Below are positions 16,895-27,849 of a stretch of 64,000 bases of DNA, in pieces. Source of the DNA: Clostridia bacterium. GTDB lineage: Bacteria; Bacillota; Clostridia; Oscillospirales; CAG-272. The first letter of the stretch is position 1; every line of letters begins with the position of its first letter. The notes under the pieces are model-generated. The model did not search any database and was not told the DNA's origin. It worked only from the letters and a program-made list of their open reading frames with translations. Location: assembly GCA_017504625.1 (NCBI GenBank), contig JAFVQU010000008.1:21476-85475 (forward strand). The letters are read 5' to 3'. The position numbers and the translations under genes were made by a program.

Positions 16895-18100
16895 ATGAAC
16901 GATTACAGGCAAAAGCGCTCTCTTAACGATCAAAAACTGAATATCAAGGTCGCAAGAGGCGGTATGCTTTCTTCCCCCGCCACACCGTCGCTCGTATTGG
17001 GAGGCGCGGCAGTGATCTGCTCGCTCATATCGCCCGCACTCGTTTTACAGTCGGGACTGACCGAGCTTATCAGTCTGCTCGTCTGCGCTATATGCGCATT
17101 CTGCACGGTCATCTGTCTAAAAGGATTTCTTGCGCTGACAGCTCTTGCCGTGCTTGCATCCTTTATCGTGTCGCTTACAGGCTCGACCGTAACGCTTGCC
17201 TCGATCATCGGCCCGATATTCTCAATCGCCTTTATCTCGGCGGCAATGTCGAGAAAAAATCACAGTGCGGCGATACCCGCAATTATGATACCCTTGATCA
17301 GCTACGCGCTCTCACTCGCTATCACGCGCGACTTCATTCTTGCGCTCGCCTCACTTTATACTCTGCCGACCGCTCTCGCCCTTGGAATCATGAACAGACG
17401 CGAAAGCTCAAAATCATCGGCGGTGCTTACGGGCACGATAACATTCAGCGCGACGACCGTCGCTCTGCTTGCTGCAATCATATATCTGACGTATGGCTCG
17501 CTTACGCCCGACACGGTAAAGATCGCGTCGAATGACCTTGCGTATACGATATCCTACTACTGTGAGATCGCAATTGACGCCGCGGGTAACGTCATGACCC
17601 CCGAGATCAATCAGATCATATCCTCGTCGACCGATACCTTTATCAATATGCTCCCCGGAGCCGTTGTCGCATCGGCGTATATAGTTTCATATATTTGTCA
17701 GTCAATTTCGGTTACTCTCTCAGAGAGAATGGGCTATGAGGCACCCAAGGATAACTACATCACGGCGGATATTTATACTGCGATAGTTTTCGCGGCCGCT
17801 TACCTTGTTTCCTTTGCATCGGGCGCATCGGGCGGCACGTCACTTGCGGCGGTCGTGGGAAGCAATATATCTCTTATGCTCACACCCTGTCTTTTCATCG
17901 TCGGATTGAGATCACTCAAGCTTATGCCGTATAAGCTCGGCATTATAGGCATACTGTTCTCAATGGGCACGATAATCCTTATATTCGTTTCGTCATCCTC
18001 TGCCTTCACCGTGTTTGCCATTGCGGGAGCCGCGTATACGGTAATAAACTCGGTAGATGCATGGGCAAAGCAACATTACAGTAAAGGAGAAAACAAATGA
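16895..18100 (+). CDS. DUF2232 (YybS-like) membrane protein
   Basis: A 401-aa integral membrane protein with about eight hydrophobic segments, for example VICSLISPALVL, ALTALAVLASFIVSL and TLYIFV-type stretches near the end. Its position directly before gdpP, rplI and dnaB matches yybS-yybT-rplI-dnaC in Bacillus subtilis, which supports the DUF2232 assignment. The start at 16895 has GGAGG seven bases upstream; the in-frame ATG at 16880 overlaps that site. It overlaps gdpP by four bases (ATGA). Its biochemical role is unknown; the coupling suggests a function linked to GdpP. Confidence 0.8.
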   Translation: MNDYRQKRSLNDQKLNIKVARGGMLSSPATPSLVLGGAAVICSLISPALVLQSGLTELISLLVCAICAFCTVICLKGFLALTALAVLASFIVSLTGSTVTLASIIGPIFSIAFISAAMSRKNHSAAIPAIMIPLISYALSLAITRDFILALASLYTLPTALALGIMNRRESSKSSAVLTGTITFSATTVALLAAIIYLTYGSLTPDTVKIASNDLAYTISYYCEIAIDAAGNVMTPEINQIISSSTDTFINMLPGAVVASAYIVSYICQSISVTLSERMGYEAPKDNYITADIYTAIVFAAAYLVSFASGASGGTSLAAVVGSNISLMLTPCLFIVGLRSLKLMPYKLGIIGILFSMGTIILIFVSSSSAFTVFAIAGAAYTVINSVDAWAKQHYSKGENK

Positions 18101-20286
18101 GTAATAACCACAGCTTTACAAAGCAAAGCACGGCGGCGTCACGACGCACCGAAAGGTTTAATACCGACCTCACCTTCCCTTTGATATTCTGTGCCGTTGA
18201 GGCGACGGTTCTTCTTATATTCACCGCAGCACTCAACCTTTTCTTCAACGTCGACGGCAAGAGCAGCACGACGCGCGTTATCCTCCTTGCGATAATTCTC
18301 TTCTATATTTTCTCGGCGGGAACAGTATCCTTGCTTTACCTGCTCAGAGCAAGTAAGACAAAAAAAGCTCTCCACGAGGCGAATCAGATCCAGACCGAAA
18401 CATACGATATGTTCAAATACGTCATCGACCTTCCCTACGCCATCGTAAGCGCTGAAGGAAGCGTCAAGATCATGAACGGCGCGCTTCAGGATATTCTCGG
18501 ATACAAGAACGCGATAAGCGGAATCGGCTTTTCCGAAATATGCTCGATACCTATGAAGAACATCATTGCCGGAGCAAAGAACAAGGACGATTATCTTGCC
18601 GAAACGATCTACGATCTTCCCGGAGAATCGGCGGGCGGCGAATCGACCGTTGCAAGACTTGCGGACGCAAGACGCTACGAGGTTATATCCTACATTCTCA
18701 AGGTTCGCGGTGAAAATTACTACTTCACCGTTTTCAAGGACGTTGAGGACTACATGACCGCTCTCGAGCGCGAGGCTGACGAAAGCCCTGTTGTCGCTTA
18801 TATACTGCTTGACAACCTTCAAGAGCTTACTCAGTATATCAGAGCGGACTACCGCGCGGCTTCGGCTGAAATAGAAAACATCCTTCAATCCTGGGTAGCC
18901 GAGATGAACGGCTTTATCAGGGAATACGATAACGATAAATACGTTGCGGTCTTTTCCAAAAAGGAGCTTGACCGCCAGATGCACAACGATTTTGAGATCC
19001 AGCACAGAATAATGGATCTTGAGATCGGTGATAACAGCTTCCCCGTCACGATATCAATGGGTATCGCGTCACGAGGAGAGTCTATACGCGATATCGAGCG
19101 TGACGCTCACCACGCCCTCAACGTCGCTATAAAGCGCGGAGGAAACCAGGTAGCCGTCAAGCGAGAGGACTCAACGGGATACATCTTCTTTGGCGGAACT
19201 CACAAAACTATGGAAAAGAACACCGCTATCCAGTCAAGAGTAAGTAAGGATATACTTGAGGACAGAATAAAATCTGCTTCAAACGTGCTTATAATGGGTC
19301 ACGCTAATCCCGACTTCGACTCAATAGGCTCTTGCGTGGGCATGGCAAGATTTGCTATGTCGGTGCTTAAGCGCCACTCGAAGAGCAAGGCTCTCCCCGA
19401 GGAAAGAGTCAATATCGTGGTCAACAGAGATAGCGAAACCTTCTCACTCTGCTTCGAACAGCTCAGCCAGGCAAAAATATACGAGGATATATTCATCGGT
19501 CACGAGGCGGCTCGCGATCTCGTAACACCAGAAACGGTACTTATAATCTGTGACGTTAATAACCCCGCTATATACGAATCCCCCGAGCTTGCAGAGGCGG
19601 CCTCGCAGATCGCGGTAATCGACCACCACAGACTTGCTTCAACGCTTCCCTTTGAGCCCTTCCTTCAGTATATAGAAACCACAAAGTCGTCCGCATCCGA
19701 GATAGTTACCGAAATTCTTTTCAGCTCGGAATACAGCAACGATATACAAAAGGGAGAAGCAGAGCTTCTTTTGTCGGGCATTATGCTTGACACGAACAGC
19801 TTTACAAGAAATGCGGGCTCACAGACCTTTGATATGGTACACAATCTCTACTCAAAGGGTGCTCACACCGAGGTCGTGCGCGAGTTCTTCAACGAATCGG
19901 TCGAGGAGCTTATGCTATCCGGCGAATTCGAGTCACGCGCTCAGATCTACCGCAACAACGTTGCTATCACATGGATGACGCTTGACCGACCCGCCACACC
20001 CGAGGACAGAATAGTAGCCTCAAAGGTAGCGGATAAGCTTCTGAAGATCAAGGGTGTTCAGGCATCCTTCGCGCTTCTCAAGATCGACAACGACGTAGTT
20101 ATCTCGGGACGCTCCAAGGGCGACGTAAACGTTCAGCTCATTCTTGAAAGACTAAAGGGCGGCGGTCATTTTGACGCGGCTGGCGCGCAGGTGCGCGACG
20201 TAGGTCTTGGCGGAGCAAGAGAGATGCTTACCGACGCGATAGACAATTACTTTGAGTACGATCACCGTAACGAAGACGACAAATAA
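18097..20286 (+). CDS. gdpP: Cyclic di-AMP phosphodiesterase GdpP
   Basis: A 729-aa membrane-bound enzyme that hydrolyses c-di-AMP. Two N-terminal transmembrane segments (about 25-85) are followed by a PAS-like domain (about 110-210), a degenerate GGDEF domain (about 220-350, the signature replaced by YDNDK) and a DHH-DHHA1 catalytic unit. DHH motifs are [12 protein letters not shown] near residue 400, IICDVNNP near 485 and VIDHHR near 508; the DHHA1 signature [12 protein letters not shown] is near 690. All DHH metal-ligand motifs appear intact, so the enzyme should be active. It is translationally coupled to the DUF2232 gene. Confidence 0.95.
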   Translation: MSNNHSFTKQSTAASRRTERFNTDLTFPLIFCAVEATVLLIFTAALNLFFNVDGKSSTTRVILLAIILFYIFSAGTVSLLYLLRASKTKKALHEANQIQTETYDMFKYVIDLPYAIVSAEGSVKIMNGALQDILGYKNAISGIGFSEICSIPMKNIIAGAKNKDDYLAETIYDLPGESAGGESTVARLADARRYEVISYILKVRGENYYFTVFKDVEDYMTALEREADESPVVAYILLDNLQELTQYIRADYRAASAEIENILQSWVAEMNGFIREYDNDKYVAVFSKKELDRQMHNDFEIQHRIMDLEIGDNSFPVTISMGIASRGESIRDIERDAHHALNVAIKRGGNQVAVKREDSTGYIFFGGTHKTMEKNTAIQSRVSKDILEDRIKSASNVLIMGHANPDFDSIGSCVGMARFAMSVLKRHSKSKALPEERVNIVVNRDSETFSLCFEQLSQAKIYEDIFIGHEAARDLVTPETVLIICDVNNPAIYESPELAEAASQIAVIDHHRLASTLPFEPFLQYIETTKSSASEIVTEILFSSEYSNDIQKGEAELLLSGIMLDTNSFTRNAGSQTFDMVHNLYSKGAHTEVVREFFNESVEELMLSGEFESRAQIYRNNVAITWMTLDRPATPEDRIVASKVADKLLKIKGVQASFALLKIDNDVVISGRSKGDVNVQLILERLKGGGHFDAAGAQVRDVGLGGAREMLTDAIDNYFEYDHRNEDDK

Positions 20287-20312
20287 ATTTCAAACGACAG
20301 GAGAACACAAAA

Positions 20313-20756
20313 ATGAAAGTATTACTTTTAGCAGACGTAAAGGGTCAGGGCAAAAAGGATCAGATAGTTGAGGTATCCGACGGATACGCGCGCAATTTTC
20401 TCTTCCCCAAGAAGCTCGCGGTAGTAGCGGACGCAAAGGTCATGTCCGAAACCAAGAGCAAGGAGGAGGCAAAGCAGTTCAGACTCAAGGAGGAGAAGGC
20501 GGCGGCGAAGGCGCTTTGCGAAAAGCTTGCTACCCTCACCGTGACCGTAACCGCAACCGCGGGAGCTGACGGCAGACTTTACGGCTCGGTAACCGCAAAG
20601 GATATCGCCGAGAAGCTTATGGCTCAGCACAAAATCGAGATCGACAAGAGAAAGCTTGTTCTGAACGAAAACATCAAGACCTTCGGAACCTACGAAATAG
20701 ACGTCAAGGTTTATCCCGAGATAAGCGGAAAGCTTAAGGTCAAGGTCACCGAGTAA
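20313..20756 (+). CDS. rplI: 50S ribosomal protein L9
   Basis: A 147-aa L9 protein of normal length. [20 protein letters not shown] opens the N-terminal globular domain that binds 23S rRNA. A charged connecting helix (about 40-75) leads to the C-terminal domain ([14 protein letters not shown]). It follows gdpP by 26 bases and precedes dnaB, the conserved order. Confidence 0.97.
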   Translation: MKVLLLADVKGQGKKDQIVEVSDGYARNFLFPKKLAVVADAKVMSETKSKEEAKQFRLKEEKAAAKALCEKLATLTVTVTATAGADGRLYGSVTAKDIAEKLMAQHKIEIDKRKLVLNENIKTFGTYEIDVKVYPEISGKLKVKVTE

Positions 20757-20817
20757 TTTTATTTCAACCGAGCAAAATGAAAATTGCCGCGTCACGCGGC
20801 GGAAATGAGAAAAACAA

Positions 20818-22173
20818 ATGGCTGAAGATATCATCAGAAAATTACCCTTCTCCGCAATAGCTGAGCAGTCGCTTCTCGGATCTATACTGATAGATCCCGA
20901 TTCTATAAATCAGATTGCGGATCTTATTTCTGCGGATGATTTCTATCTTGAAAATCACAGACAGATATATCTCGCTATGCACTCGCTCTATCTTACCAAC
21001 AATCAGATAGACGTCGTAACGCTTATTGACGAGCTTGTCAAAAAGGGTGTGTACTCAAAATCGGGCGGCGAGGACTACATAAAGGTCATTGCTCAGACCG
21101 TACCCAACTCTATCAACGTCAAGGATTATGCAAAGATAGTCAAGGACAAGAGCGTTTTGCGCCAGCTTATCGCGATGTGCGACGAGGTATCCGACGTATC
21201 CTACTCCGAGCAGGACGAGGTGCCCGCAATACTTGAATCGGCACAGAGCAAGCTTTACAGCATAACTCAAGGCAGAGAAACAAAGAACTTTAAGCATATA
21301 AGAGAGGTTCTTACCGACGTTTACGCACATTTAAAGGCGTTGGCTACCGATCCGAATGCCAATCATGGCACGGCGACGGGCTTCCGTTCGCTTGACCGCG
21401 TTCTTGCGGGAATGGGAAACGGCGACCTCGTTATTGTCGGAGCGCGTCCCGGTATGGGTAAGACCTCGTTCTGTCTTAATATAGGAACGAACGTAGCAAA
21501 GCAATCGGGAAAGGCAGTTGCCATCTTCTCGCTTGAAATGTCGGCAGATCAGCTTGTAAGCCGTATTATATCGAGCGAAGCTCTCGTTGACAGCTATTCG
21601 CTCAGAACGGGACAGCTCAAGCCTGAGGAATGGGATCACATCGCTCAGGCGGCGTCAAGCCTTGCGGGCTGCGACATACTTATTGACGACACTCCCGGCA
21701 TCAGCGTTACCGCAATGAAGGCAAAGCTCCGCCGCGTGCAGAATCTCGGACTCGTAGTTATCGACTACCTCCAGCTCATGCAGTCGGACAGAAGAATAGA
21801 AAACCGCGTGCAAGAGGTCAGCGAGATCTCGCGCTCACTCAAGATACTCGCAAAGGAGCTTAACGTTCCCGTTATCTGCTGCTCTCAGCTTTCCCGAGGA
21901 ACAGAGGCAAATAAGGACAAGCGTCCCATGCTCTCTCATCTTCGTGAATCGGGATCTATCGAGCAGGATGCCGACGTTATCATATTCCTTTACCGCGATG
22001 AATACTACAAGAATGCGGAGGGCGGTGACGCAGTTCCCTCTGACACAGAGCAGAACATTGCCGAAGTCATCGTGGCAAAGAACCGTCACGGCTCAACCGA
22101 TACCGTAAAGGTCGGCTGGACGGGAAGATACACGAGATTCCGCGAGATCGCCCAGGAAAGCACTCCGGTCTGA
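20818..22173 (+). CDS. dnaB: Replicative DNA helicase DnaB
   Basis: A 451-aa hexameric 5'-3' helicase of the replication fork (named DnaC in Bacillus). The N-terminal domain opens with PFSAIAEQSLLGSILID. The RecA-like ATPase has Walker A GARPGMGKTSF near residue 200 and Walker B LVVIDYLQLM near 320; CSQLSRGTEANKDKRP follows. The C-terminal DADVIIFLYRDEYY and AEVIVAKNRHGSTDTV segments are typical. No intein interrupts the motor. Confidence 0.97.
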   Translation: MAEDIIRKLPFSAIAEQSLLGSILIDPDSINQIADLISADDFYLENHRQIYLAMHSLYLTNNQIDVVTLIDELVKKGVYSKSGGEDYIKVIAQTVPNSINVKDYAKIVKDKSVLRQLIAMCDEVSDVSYSEQDEVPAILESAQSKLYSITQGRETKNFKHIREVLTDVYAHLKALATDPNANHGTATGFRSLDRVLAGMGNGDLVIVGARPGMGKTSFCLNIGTNVAKQSGKAVAIFSLEMSADQLVSRIISSEALVDSYSLRTGQLKPEEWDHIAQAASSLAGCDILIDDTPGISVTAMKAKLRRVQNLGLVVIDYLQLMQSDRRIENRVQEVSEISRSLKILAKELNVPVICCSQLSRGTEANKDKRPMLSHLRESGSIEQDADVIIFLYRDEYYKNAEGGDAVPSDTEQNIAEVIVAKNRHGSTDTVKVGWTGRYTRFREIAQESTPV

Positions 22174-22218
22174 TAATTACACCGGACAAGCAATACAAGG
22201 AAGAAAGGAGGATGCCAA

Positions 22219-23622
22219 ATGAAACGATTTCCCGATTTTTTTCGCGAGCCGCATAAGCTTTTGAATGTGGACGATACCGAGCCCGTGCTGGTCGCGCTTT
22301 CGGGCGGCGCCGATTCCCGCGCGCTTTTGCAGCTTCTTTATGAAGCGAGTCACAATCTTGGCTTCCCTCTTTACGCCGCTCACGTAAATCATAATATCAG
22401 AACTCAAGAATACGGAAACGAGGCCAAAAGGGACGAGCAATTTTGCAGTGAGCTATGCGCTTCCCTTGGAGTCAAGCTGTTTACCTTGAGCACGGACGTG
22501 CCAGGTCACGCGCGCGACACAAAAACCAGCATTGAAACCTCGGCAAGAGAGGTCAGATATTCCTTCTTTGAAAAAGTCATGCTGGAAAACGGAATCCGAA
22601 TACTTGCAACCGCGCACAATGCAGACGATAATCTTGAAACGCTGATATTCCGTCTTGCAAGAGGATGCGGAATTGAAGGAATGGGCGGAATTCCCGAAGT
22701 GCGCTCTATGCCGACTATTAACGGCGGCGTAGCCGTTCGTCCGTTGCTTACCGCAACCAAGGCGGAGATCCTTGACTTCTGCCGTGAGAACGATCTCGAA
22801 TACGTCAACGACAGCACGAATTTTGAGGACGATTGCACGCGCAACCGCATAAGACACAATATCATCCCCGAGCTTGTTGAGCTTTTCAGTGCTCCGCAAA
22901 AAGCGGCGACACGTCTTGCGCAGTTAGCAAGCTCAGATGCCGAATATCTTGATATGACCGCACGCGATCTTCTTTCAAAATCAGGCGGCGTGATCGAAAT
23001 CAAGAAGCTTAATTCCCTACACGTATCAATTGCATCGCGAGTTATCTCAATAGCGTACAGCGCTGTGGCGGACACTTATCTCGAGCAAACGCATATTGAC
23101 GCGGTGCTAAAGCTTGCACGCGAGGGTATTGCACACTCATCAGTATCTCTTCCCCGCAAAATTGCGGCAAGAATAGAGGAAAACAAGCTTATTTTCGTCC
23201 CCGATAAAACGAGAAGCGCATCGGAGGATTATTGCCAAACGCTCAAATCAGGTATCAACGTAATACCAAGTCAGGATTTTGCAATCCTTCTCGGCGACGC
23301 GACTGAGCATATTTCAGAAGCTGACGGTGTCAGTTATTCGTTTTTTTCGTCAGCGAAGCTTAAAATTGACGCAACCGATATTCTCGTTGCCCGAAATCGC
23401 CGCGAGGGTGATACGATCCGCGACGGCAGAATGACGAAAAAGGTCAAAAAGCTCTTGTGCGATAAGAAAATCGCACTTGACGATCGGGATACGCTCCCAT
23501 TCGTTTGTTGCGGCGATGAAATAATATATATCCCCGCCTGCGCCGTTGCCGACGCATATAAATCAGGCAAAAACGATGCTTTTACGCAAATAACTATATA
23601 CAAAAAGGATACACAGAGGTAA
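22219..23622 (+). CDS. tilS: tRNA(Ile)-lysidine synthetase TilS
   Basis: A 467-aa ATP-dependent enzyme that attaches lysine to C34 of the CAU-anticodon tRNA-Ile so that it reads AUA. The PP-loop ALSGGADSRALLQLL is near residue 30 and AHNADDNLETLIFRLARG near 130. The C-terminal TilS domain (IRDGRMTKKVKKLLCDKKI) follows. The ATG has AAAGGAGG upstream. It ends four bases before hpt, a pairing common in Firmicutes. Confidence 0.95.
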   Translation: MKRFPDFFREPHKLLNVDDTEPVLVALSGGADSRALLQLLYEASHNLGFPLYAAHVNHNIRTQEYGNEAKRDEQFCSELCASLGVKLFTLSTDVPGHARDTKTSIETSAREVRYSFFEKVMLENGIRILATAHNADDNLETLIFRLARGCGIEGMGGIPEVRSMPTINGGVAVRPLLTATKAEILDFCRENDLEYVNDSTNFEDDCTRNRIRHNIIPELVELFSAPQKAATRLAQLASSDAEYLDMTARDLLSKSGGVIEIKKLNSLHVSIASRVISIAYSAVADTYLEQTHIDAVLKLAREGIAHSSVSLPRKIAARIEENKLIFVPDKTRSASEDYCQTLKSGINVIPSQDFAILLGDATEHISEADGVSYSFFSSAKLKIDATDILVARNRREGDTIRDGRMTKKVKKLLCDKKIALDDRDTLPFVCCGDEIIYIPACAVADAYKSGKNDAFTQITIYKKDTQR

Positions 23623-23626
23623 AGAA

Positions 23627-24172
23627 ATGCTTAAAGACGTTGAAAGAATACTTATTGATGAAAAAGAGCTTGACGAGATAACCTCCCGACTTGCAGACAA
23701 AATAAATCACGATTATAAGGACTCTGATAAGCCGCTTATTCTGCTTATCATACTCAAGGGCTCTCTCGTATTTGCATCCGATCTTATGAAAAAGATCAAT
23801 CTTCCCCTTGAGCTTGAATTTATGAAGGTTTCTTCATACGGCGCGGGCACTAAAACCTCGGGCGAGATCAAGATACATCTTGATCTTATGCGCGACCACC
23901 TCGAACAGTACGATCTTCTCATCATCGAGGACATAGTTGACAGCGGAAGAACCCTTTCAAGACTGACCCAGCTCCTCAAAAACAGAAACGCCAACAGCGT
24001 GCGCACCTGCACTCTGCTTGACAAGCCCTCTCGCCGAGAGGTAGATTTTGCGCCCGATTATTGCGGCGCTCAGATAGCTGACGAGTTCGTTATAGGTTAC
24101 GGACTTGACTACAACGAAAAATACAGAAATCTCCCCTTCGTAGGAATTCTCAAGCGTGAGATATACTCGTAA
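23627..24172 (+). CDS. hpt: Hypoxanthine phosphoribosyltransferase
   Basis: A 181-aa purine salvage enzyme that joins hypoxanthine or guanine to PRPP. The PRPP-binding loop is LLIIEDIVDSGRTLSRL (about 99-115), the flexible-loop segment MKVSSYGAGTKTSGEI (about 66-81), and the purine-binding region FVIGYGLDYNEKYRNLP. Length is normal. The tilS-hpt-ftsH order is conserved in Firmicutes. Confidence 0.95.
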   Translation: MLKDVERILIDEKELDEITSRLADKINHDYKDSDKPLILLIILKGSLVFASDLMKKINLPLELEFMKVSSYGAGTKTSGEIKIHLDLMRDHLEQYDLLIIEDIVDSGRTLSRLTQLLKNRNANSVRTCTLLDKPSRREVDFAPDYCGAQIADEFVIGYGLDYNEKYRNLPFVGILKREIYS

Positions 24173-24187
24173 AATTCGGACAAACAT

Positions 24188-24228
24188 TACAAGGACTTCA
24201 CCTTGTATTAACATAAAAATGCTATAAT
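24188..24228 (+). promoter_or_regulatory. Extended -10 promoter and small hairpin upstream of ftsH
   Basis: TGCTATAAT (extended -10; TATAAT at 24223-24228) has a weak upstream TTGTAT only 14 bp away. A 7-bp hairpin TACAAGG/CCTTGTA (24188-24207) lies just upstream and may weakly terminate hpt or act as an operator. A second inverted repeat, TGCGGC/GCCGCA (24259-24298), lies in the leader. Confidence 0.45.
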
Positions 24229-24326
24229 ATAGCGAAATTTCAACGTAAGATATATTTGTGCGGCTTTATTTGGCATATAATCATTAAAGAATGCCGCAAA
24301 CAGTAAAACACCATTGGAGGAAATAA

Positions 24327-26390
24327 ATGAAGAAAAAATCCAAGCACCTGCTTTTGTACCTCGTACTTATAGCAGCAGTTATCGCAATCTGCGTTATGCT
24401 CTTCCGCCAGTCAAACGAGGACATTAAATACTCAAACGTCGTATCCGCCTTCAAGGCAGGCGAGGTTGAGAGCTTTGAGGTCGACAAGAATAACACCCTT
24501 CATCTTGTTCTTAAGGACGGATCTGCTACCGCAGAAAAATTCGGAGTGAAAAACGGCGACGGCAAATATACCGTTGAATACCGTCTGGCAAGCCTCAGCA
24601 TATTCCACGCAGATCTCGGCGACGATATTGAGTCACAGATCGAGGCGGGAACTCTTGAGGGAGAATACGTCGCGCCTACCCAGTATTCGGCGTGGGTTTC
24701 GTTCCTTCCCACGATACTGATAGTTGTTGCGCTCATCGTCATCTACGTTATCATGATGCGTCAGATGTCCGGTGGTGGAGGCGGCATCGGCAAGATGAAC
24801 AGCTTTGGTAAATCCACGGCTAAAATGGCAACACCCTCTGACAAGGACAAGGTCACCTTCCGCGACGTTGCGGGTGCTGACGAGGAAAAGGAAGAGCTCG
24901 TTGAGATCGTTGAATTCCTCAAAGCTCCCGAGAAATTCCAGAAGCTTGGCGCAAAGATACCTCACGGCGTACTCCTTATGGGCCCTCCCGGTACCGGTAA
25001 GACCTTGCTCGCAAAGGCGGTTGCGGGAGAAGCGGGCGTTCCATTCTTCTCTATCTCGGGCTCCGATTTCGTTGAAATGTACGTCGGTGTCGGCGCTTCG
25101 CGTGTGCGCGACCTCTTCGACACCGCAAGAAAAGCGCCTGCGGCAATTATCTTCATAGACGAGATCGACGCTGTCGGCCGTCACAGAGGCGCAGGTCTTG
25201 GCGGCGGTCACGATGAAAGAGAGCAGACGCTCAACCAGCTTCTCGTTGAAATGGACGGCTTTGGCTCGCACGAGGGTATTATCGTTATCGCGGCAACTAA
25301 CCGCCCCGATATACTTGACCCCGCGCTTCTCCGTCCCGGCCGTTTTGACAGACAGATAACCGTAAACTATCCCGATATAAACGGACGAATTGAAATCCTC
25401 AAAGTCCACGCTCGAAAGAAGCCTCTTGAGCCCTCGGTAGATTTCAAGGAAATCGCAAGAATGACCGTCGGCTTTACGGGCGCAGATCTTGCAAACCTTC
25501 TTAACGAGGCGGCGCTTCTTGCTACTAGAAGAGATAAGTCGCTTATCGGCATGGACGATATCGCCGACGCGTTCATCAGAGTAATAGCAGGCCCTAAGAA
25601 GAAGGCAAGAGCTATGAAGGACGAGGAAAAGAAGAAGACCGCGTACCACGAGGCAGGACATGCCGTTGTGGCTCACAGACTTGATCTCGACCCCGTTCAG
25701 CAGATCTCCATCATTCCCTCCGGTCGCGCTCTCGGCTACACTCTCAATCCTCCCACCGAGGACAAATACAGCGAATATAAGAGCGAGCTTCAGAAGGAAA
25801 TTTCAATGCTTCTCGGTGGTCGTGCCGCTGAGGAGATCATCTACGGCGACGTAACCGGTGGCGCATCCAACGATATCGAACGCGCGACCAAGATTGCAAA
25901 GAAGATGATAACAAGACTTGGTATGTCCGACGTGCTCGGTCCCCGTTGCTTCGGCACAAATCAGGGCGAGGTATTCCTTGGCCGTGACTTCTCCTCCTCT
26001 CAGGATTACTCCGAGGAGATCGCCGCTAAGATCGACAACGAGATTCACGAGATAATCTCGGCGGCATACCAGAAGGCAAAGGACATTATCACAGAAGACA
26101 TCGCAAAGATGCACTTTATAGCCGACTTCCTTATGAAGCACGAGGTTATGGACGGCGATCAGTTCAAGGCAATAATGGAAAGCGACGAGCCCACCATGGA
26201 AGCAATTGAGGCTATCACCGAGGAAAAGCGCAGGGCAAGCGAGCGTGCAAACGCCGAGCGCGCGCAAAAGCTCGCCGAGGAAGCCGAAGCGGCTCGCGAG
26301 GCAGAGGAAGAGGCAAGAGCCAAGGCGCAAGCTGAGGCAAGCAATGAAAGCCATACCGACTCTGACAACACAGATACCCCCGCACAGTAA
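24327..26390 (+). CDS. ftsH: ATP-dependent zinc metalloprotease FtsH
   Basis: A 687-aa membrane-anchored AAA+ protease that degrades misfolded membrane and selected cytosolic proteins. Two transmembrane segments (about 7-26 and 125-145) flank an extracytoplasmic domain. The AAA domain has Walker A GPPGTGKT (about 218), Walker B IIFIDEID, and the SRH segment [14 protein letters not shown]. The zinc-protease signature HEAGH is near residue 439. The C-terminus is an unusual long Ala/Glu/Arg-rich, probably coiled, tail (about 625-687). Confidence 0.97.
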   Translation: MKKKSKHLLLYLVLIAAVIAICVMLFRQSNEDIKYSNVVSAFKAGEVESFEVDKNNTLHLVLKDGSATAEKFGVKNGDGKYTVEYRLASLSIFHADLGDDIESQIEAGTLEGEYVAPTQYSAWVSFLPTILIVVALIVIYVIMMRQMSGGGGGIGKMNSFGKSTAKMATPSDKDKVTFRDVAGADEEKEELVEIVEFLKAPEKFQKLGAKIPHGVLLMGPPGTGKTLLAKAVAGEAGVPFFSISGSDFVEMYVGVGASRVRDLFDTARKAPAAIIFIDEIDAVGRHRGAGLGGGHDEREQTLNQLLVEMDGFGSHEGIIVIAATNRPDILDPALLRPGRFDRQITVNYPDINGRIEILKVHARKKPLEPSVDFKEIARMTVGFTGADLANLLNEAALLATRRDKSLIGMDDIADAFIRVIAGPKKKARAMKDEEKKKTAYHEAGHAVVAHRLDLDPVQQISIIPSGRALGYTLNPPTEDKYSEYKSELQKEISMLLGGRAAEEIIYGDVTGGASNDIERATKIAKKMITRLGMSDVLGPRCFGTNQGEVFLGRDFSSSQDYSEEIAAKIDNEIHEIISAAYQKAKDIITEDIAKMHFIADFLMKHEVMDGDQFKAIMESDEPTMEAIEAITEEKRRASERANAERAQKLAEEAEAAREAEEEARAKAQAEASNESHTDSDNTDTPAQ

Positions 26391-26395
26391 TACAA

Positions 26396-26431
26396 AAACA
26401 AACGGTGAGCGAAAGCTCACCGTTTGTTTTT
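26396..26431. terminator. Bidirectional terminator between ftsH and the carboxypeptidase gene
   Basis: A 12-bp perfect stem (26399-26410 with 26415-26426), GAAA tetraloop, and T-rich tracts on both strands. Confidence 0.9.
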
Positions 26432-27269
26432 ATTTGCCAAGGTATTCCTCAAGCGTGATACCCTGCATATAAATATCCGTAGCGGCATCAATTCCGACGA
26501 ATCTGTAATGCCACGATTCGTAAGAATAGCCGGTGATATCGGTCTTGTTTTCGGGATAACGGAGGATAAAACCAAACTTATGCGCGTTATCCTTGAGCCA
26601 TTCAAACTCATCAGTTTCGGCAAAGCCCTTATCGTAGGGATTGTTTTGCGTTTCGCTTCCGTAGTTCCAAAGTCCCGACATTTCACTTGTTATAAGGTCA
26701 ACGCAAAGCCCCGTCTGATGCTCGCTCGTGCCGGGATATGCCGAGTAGGTAAGCACCTGTTTCTTTATTTGCTCGTCTGACCAATCGGGATGCGCCGCCT
26801 TTTCCTGCTCAAAATATCTGTTGTAGAGTGTGGTCTGATAATCGTAGCTCCTATATGCGCTGGTAATAGATATATCAAATCCAAGCGCTCTCATCTCGCG
26901 GATAAGCGCCTCGGCGGCAAATGCCGCATTGCCCGAAAGCAGATATGTCCTGTCGTCAACGCAGTATTTTCTCGCTACCTCGACAAGCTCGTCGGGCAAA
27001 AAGTCCGCGCCTATGTTATATGATTTGTTTGCAAGGGTAAGATAATATCCGTCCGTCGTGTTGAGCGCGTCTGCAACTGCGGAAATGTCGGTCTTATACG
27101 TGTAGTCCGCGCTGGTTGCTATGCTTCCGTCACCGTTGTGTGTATTGCCCTTTTTGTCATCAGGTTCATCTTTATCACAAGCAGCAAGACAAAGCGCGAG
27201 AGTGACCGAAACAACGAAAAGCAATATTGTAAATATCGCCGTCTTTTTCGGCGTGAGCTTAAATTTCAT
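26430..27269 (-). CDS. VanY-like D-alanyl-D-alanine carboxypeptidase lipoprotein (M15)
   Basis: A 279-aa lipoprotein with signal peptide and lipobox LAAC near residue 30, so it is anchored outside the membrane. The M15 peptidase domain carries the zinc and catalytic motifs SAYRSYDYQ, GTSEHQTGLCVDL and SWHYRFVG. The family removes the terminal D-Ala from peptidoglycan stem peptides. It starts two bases after mnmM. There is no van regulatory or ligase gene nearby, so a general wall-remodelling role is more likely than glycopeptide resistance. Confidence 0.9.
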   Translation of the reverse strand: MKFKLTPKKTAIFTILLFVVSVTLALCLAACDKDEPDDKKGNTHNGDGSIATSADYTYKTDISAVADALNTTDGYYLTLANKSYNIGADFLPDELVEVARKYCVDDRTYLLSGNAAFAAEALIREMRALGFDISITSAYRSYDYQTTLYNRYFEQEKAAHPDWSDEQIKKQVLTYSAYPGTSEHQTGLCVDLITSEMSGLWNYGSETQNNPYDKGFAETDEFEWLKDNAHKFGFILRYPENKTDITGYSYESWHYRFVGIDAATDIYMQGITLEEYLGK

Positions 27270-27271
27270 AA

Positions 27272-27835
27272 TTAACCTTTCTTCGCCTTGGTTTCTATCA
27301 TAAAGAAATAAGGCGAGCTTTCGGAGTTTACTATCTTTACCTTAGTCGCGCAGACCTTGAAGCGACTGATACCCGAAAGCAGCTCCTCTATCATTTTTCC
27401 CTCAGCATCTCCCTCGGGGTGACCGGGATAGACTGCGATGTTGAGTATCGCGTCGTCACCGAGAAGCTCTATTGCAGCTTCGATTGCGGGAATCGTGGTT
27501 TCTCTCATCGTGGTTATGGTCTTATCGCCACCGGGAAGCCAACCGAGATTGAACATTCCCGCCTTGATAGGCCCCTCAACGTACTTTTTGACGTTGTGAT
27601 GCGAATCGCAGATAAGCGTGTAGTTCTTCGGGCAATTGACCTCCTCAAGTCTTTTTGCCGTCGAATCGACCGCCTCCTGTTGAATATCAAAGGCGTAGAC
27701 GTGACCGCTCTCGCCAACCGTTCTTGCAAGGAACTCGGTATCATATCCGTTACCCATAGTAAAATCTACGGCAACGTCGCCCTCCTTAAGATGCGTAAGT
27801 ATAAACTGCTTATGCAGATCAAGCAAATCTATCAT
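27272..27835 (-). CDS. mnmM: MnmM-like tRNA methyltransferase (YtqB family)
   Basis: A 187-aa class I SAM methyltransferase of the family formerly called rRNA methylase YtqB. DFTMGNGYDTEFLA (about 24-37) is the SAM loop and VYAFDIQQEAVD the acidic strand. MNLGWLPGGDK-type segment (FNLGWLPGGDKTITT) and the late IAVYPGHPEGD match this family. In Bacillus, MnmM methylates the 5-aminomethyl-2-thiouridine of tRNA wobble bases; that role is taken from the family. Confidence 0.85.
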   Translation of the reverse strand: MIDLLDLHKQFILTHLKEGDVAVDFTMGNGYDTEFLARTVGESGHVYAFDIQQEAVDSTAKRLEEVNCPKNYTLICDSHHNVKKYVEGPIKAGMFNLGWLPGGDKTITTMRETTIPAIEAAIELLGDDAILNIAVYPGHPEGDAEGKMIEELLSGISRFKVCATKVKIVNSESSPYFFMIETKAKKG

Positions 27836-27849
27836 TTTATTTTCGTCCT

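Noticed and set aside
18097-20286. Active diguanylate cyclase in GdpP
   Set aside because: The GGDEF signature is replaced by YDNDK, as expected for the degenerate domain of GdpP.
26430-27269. Vancomycin resistance determinant
   Set aside because: Only a VanY-like peptidase is present, without vanH/A/X or a two-component system; wall remodelling is more likely.
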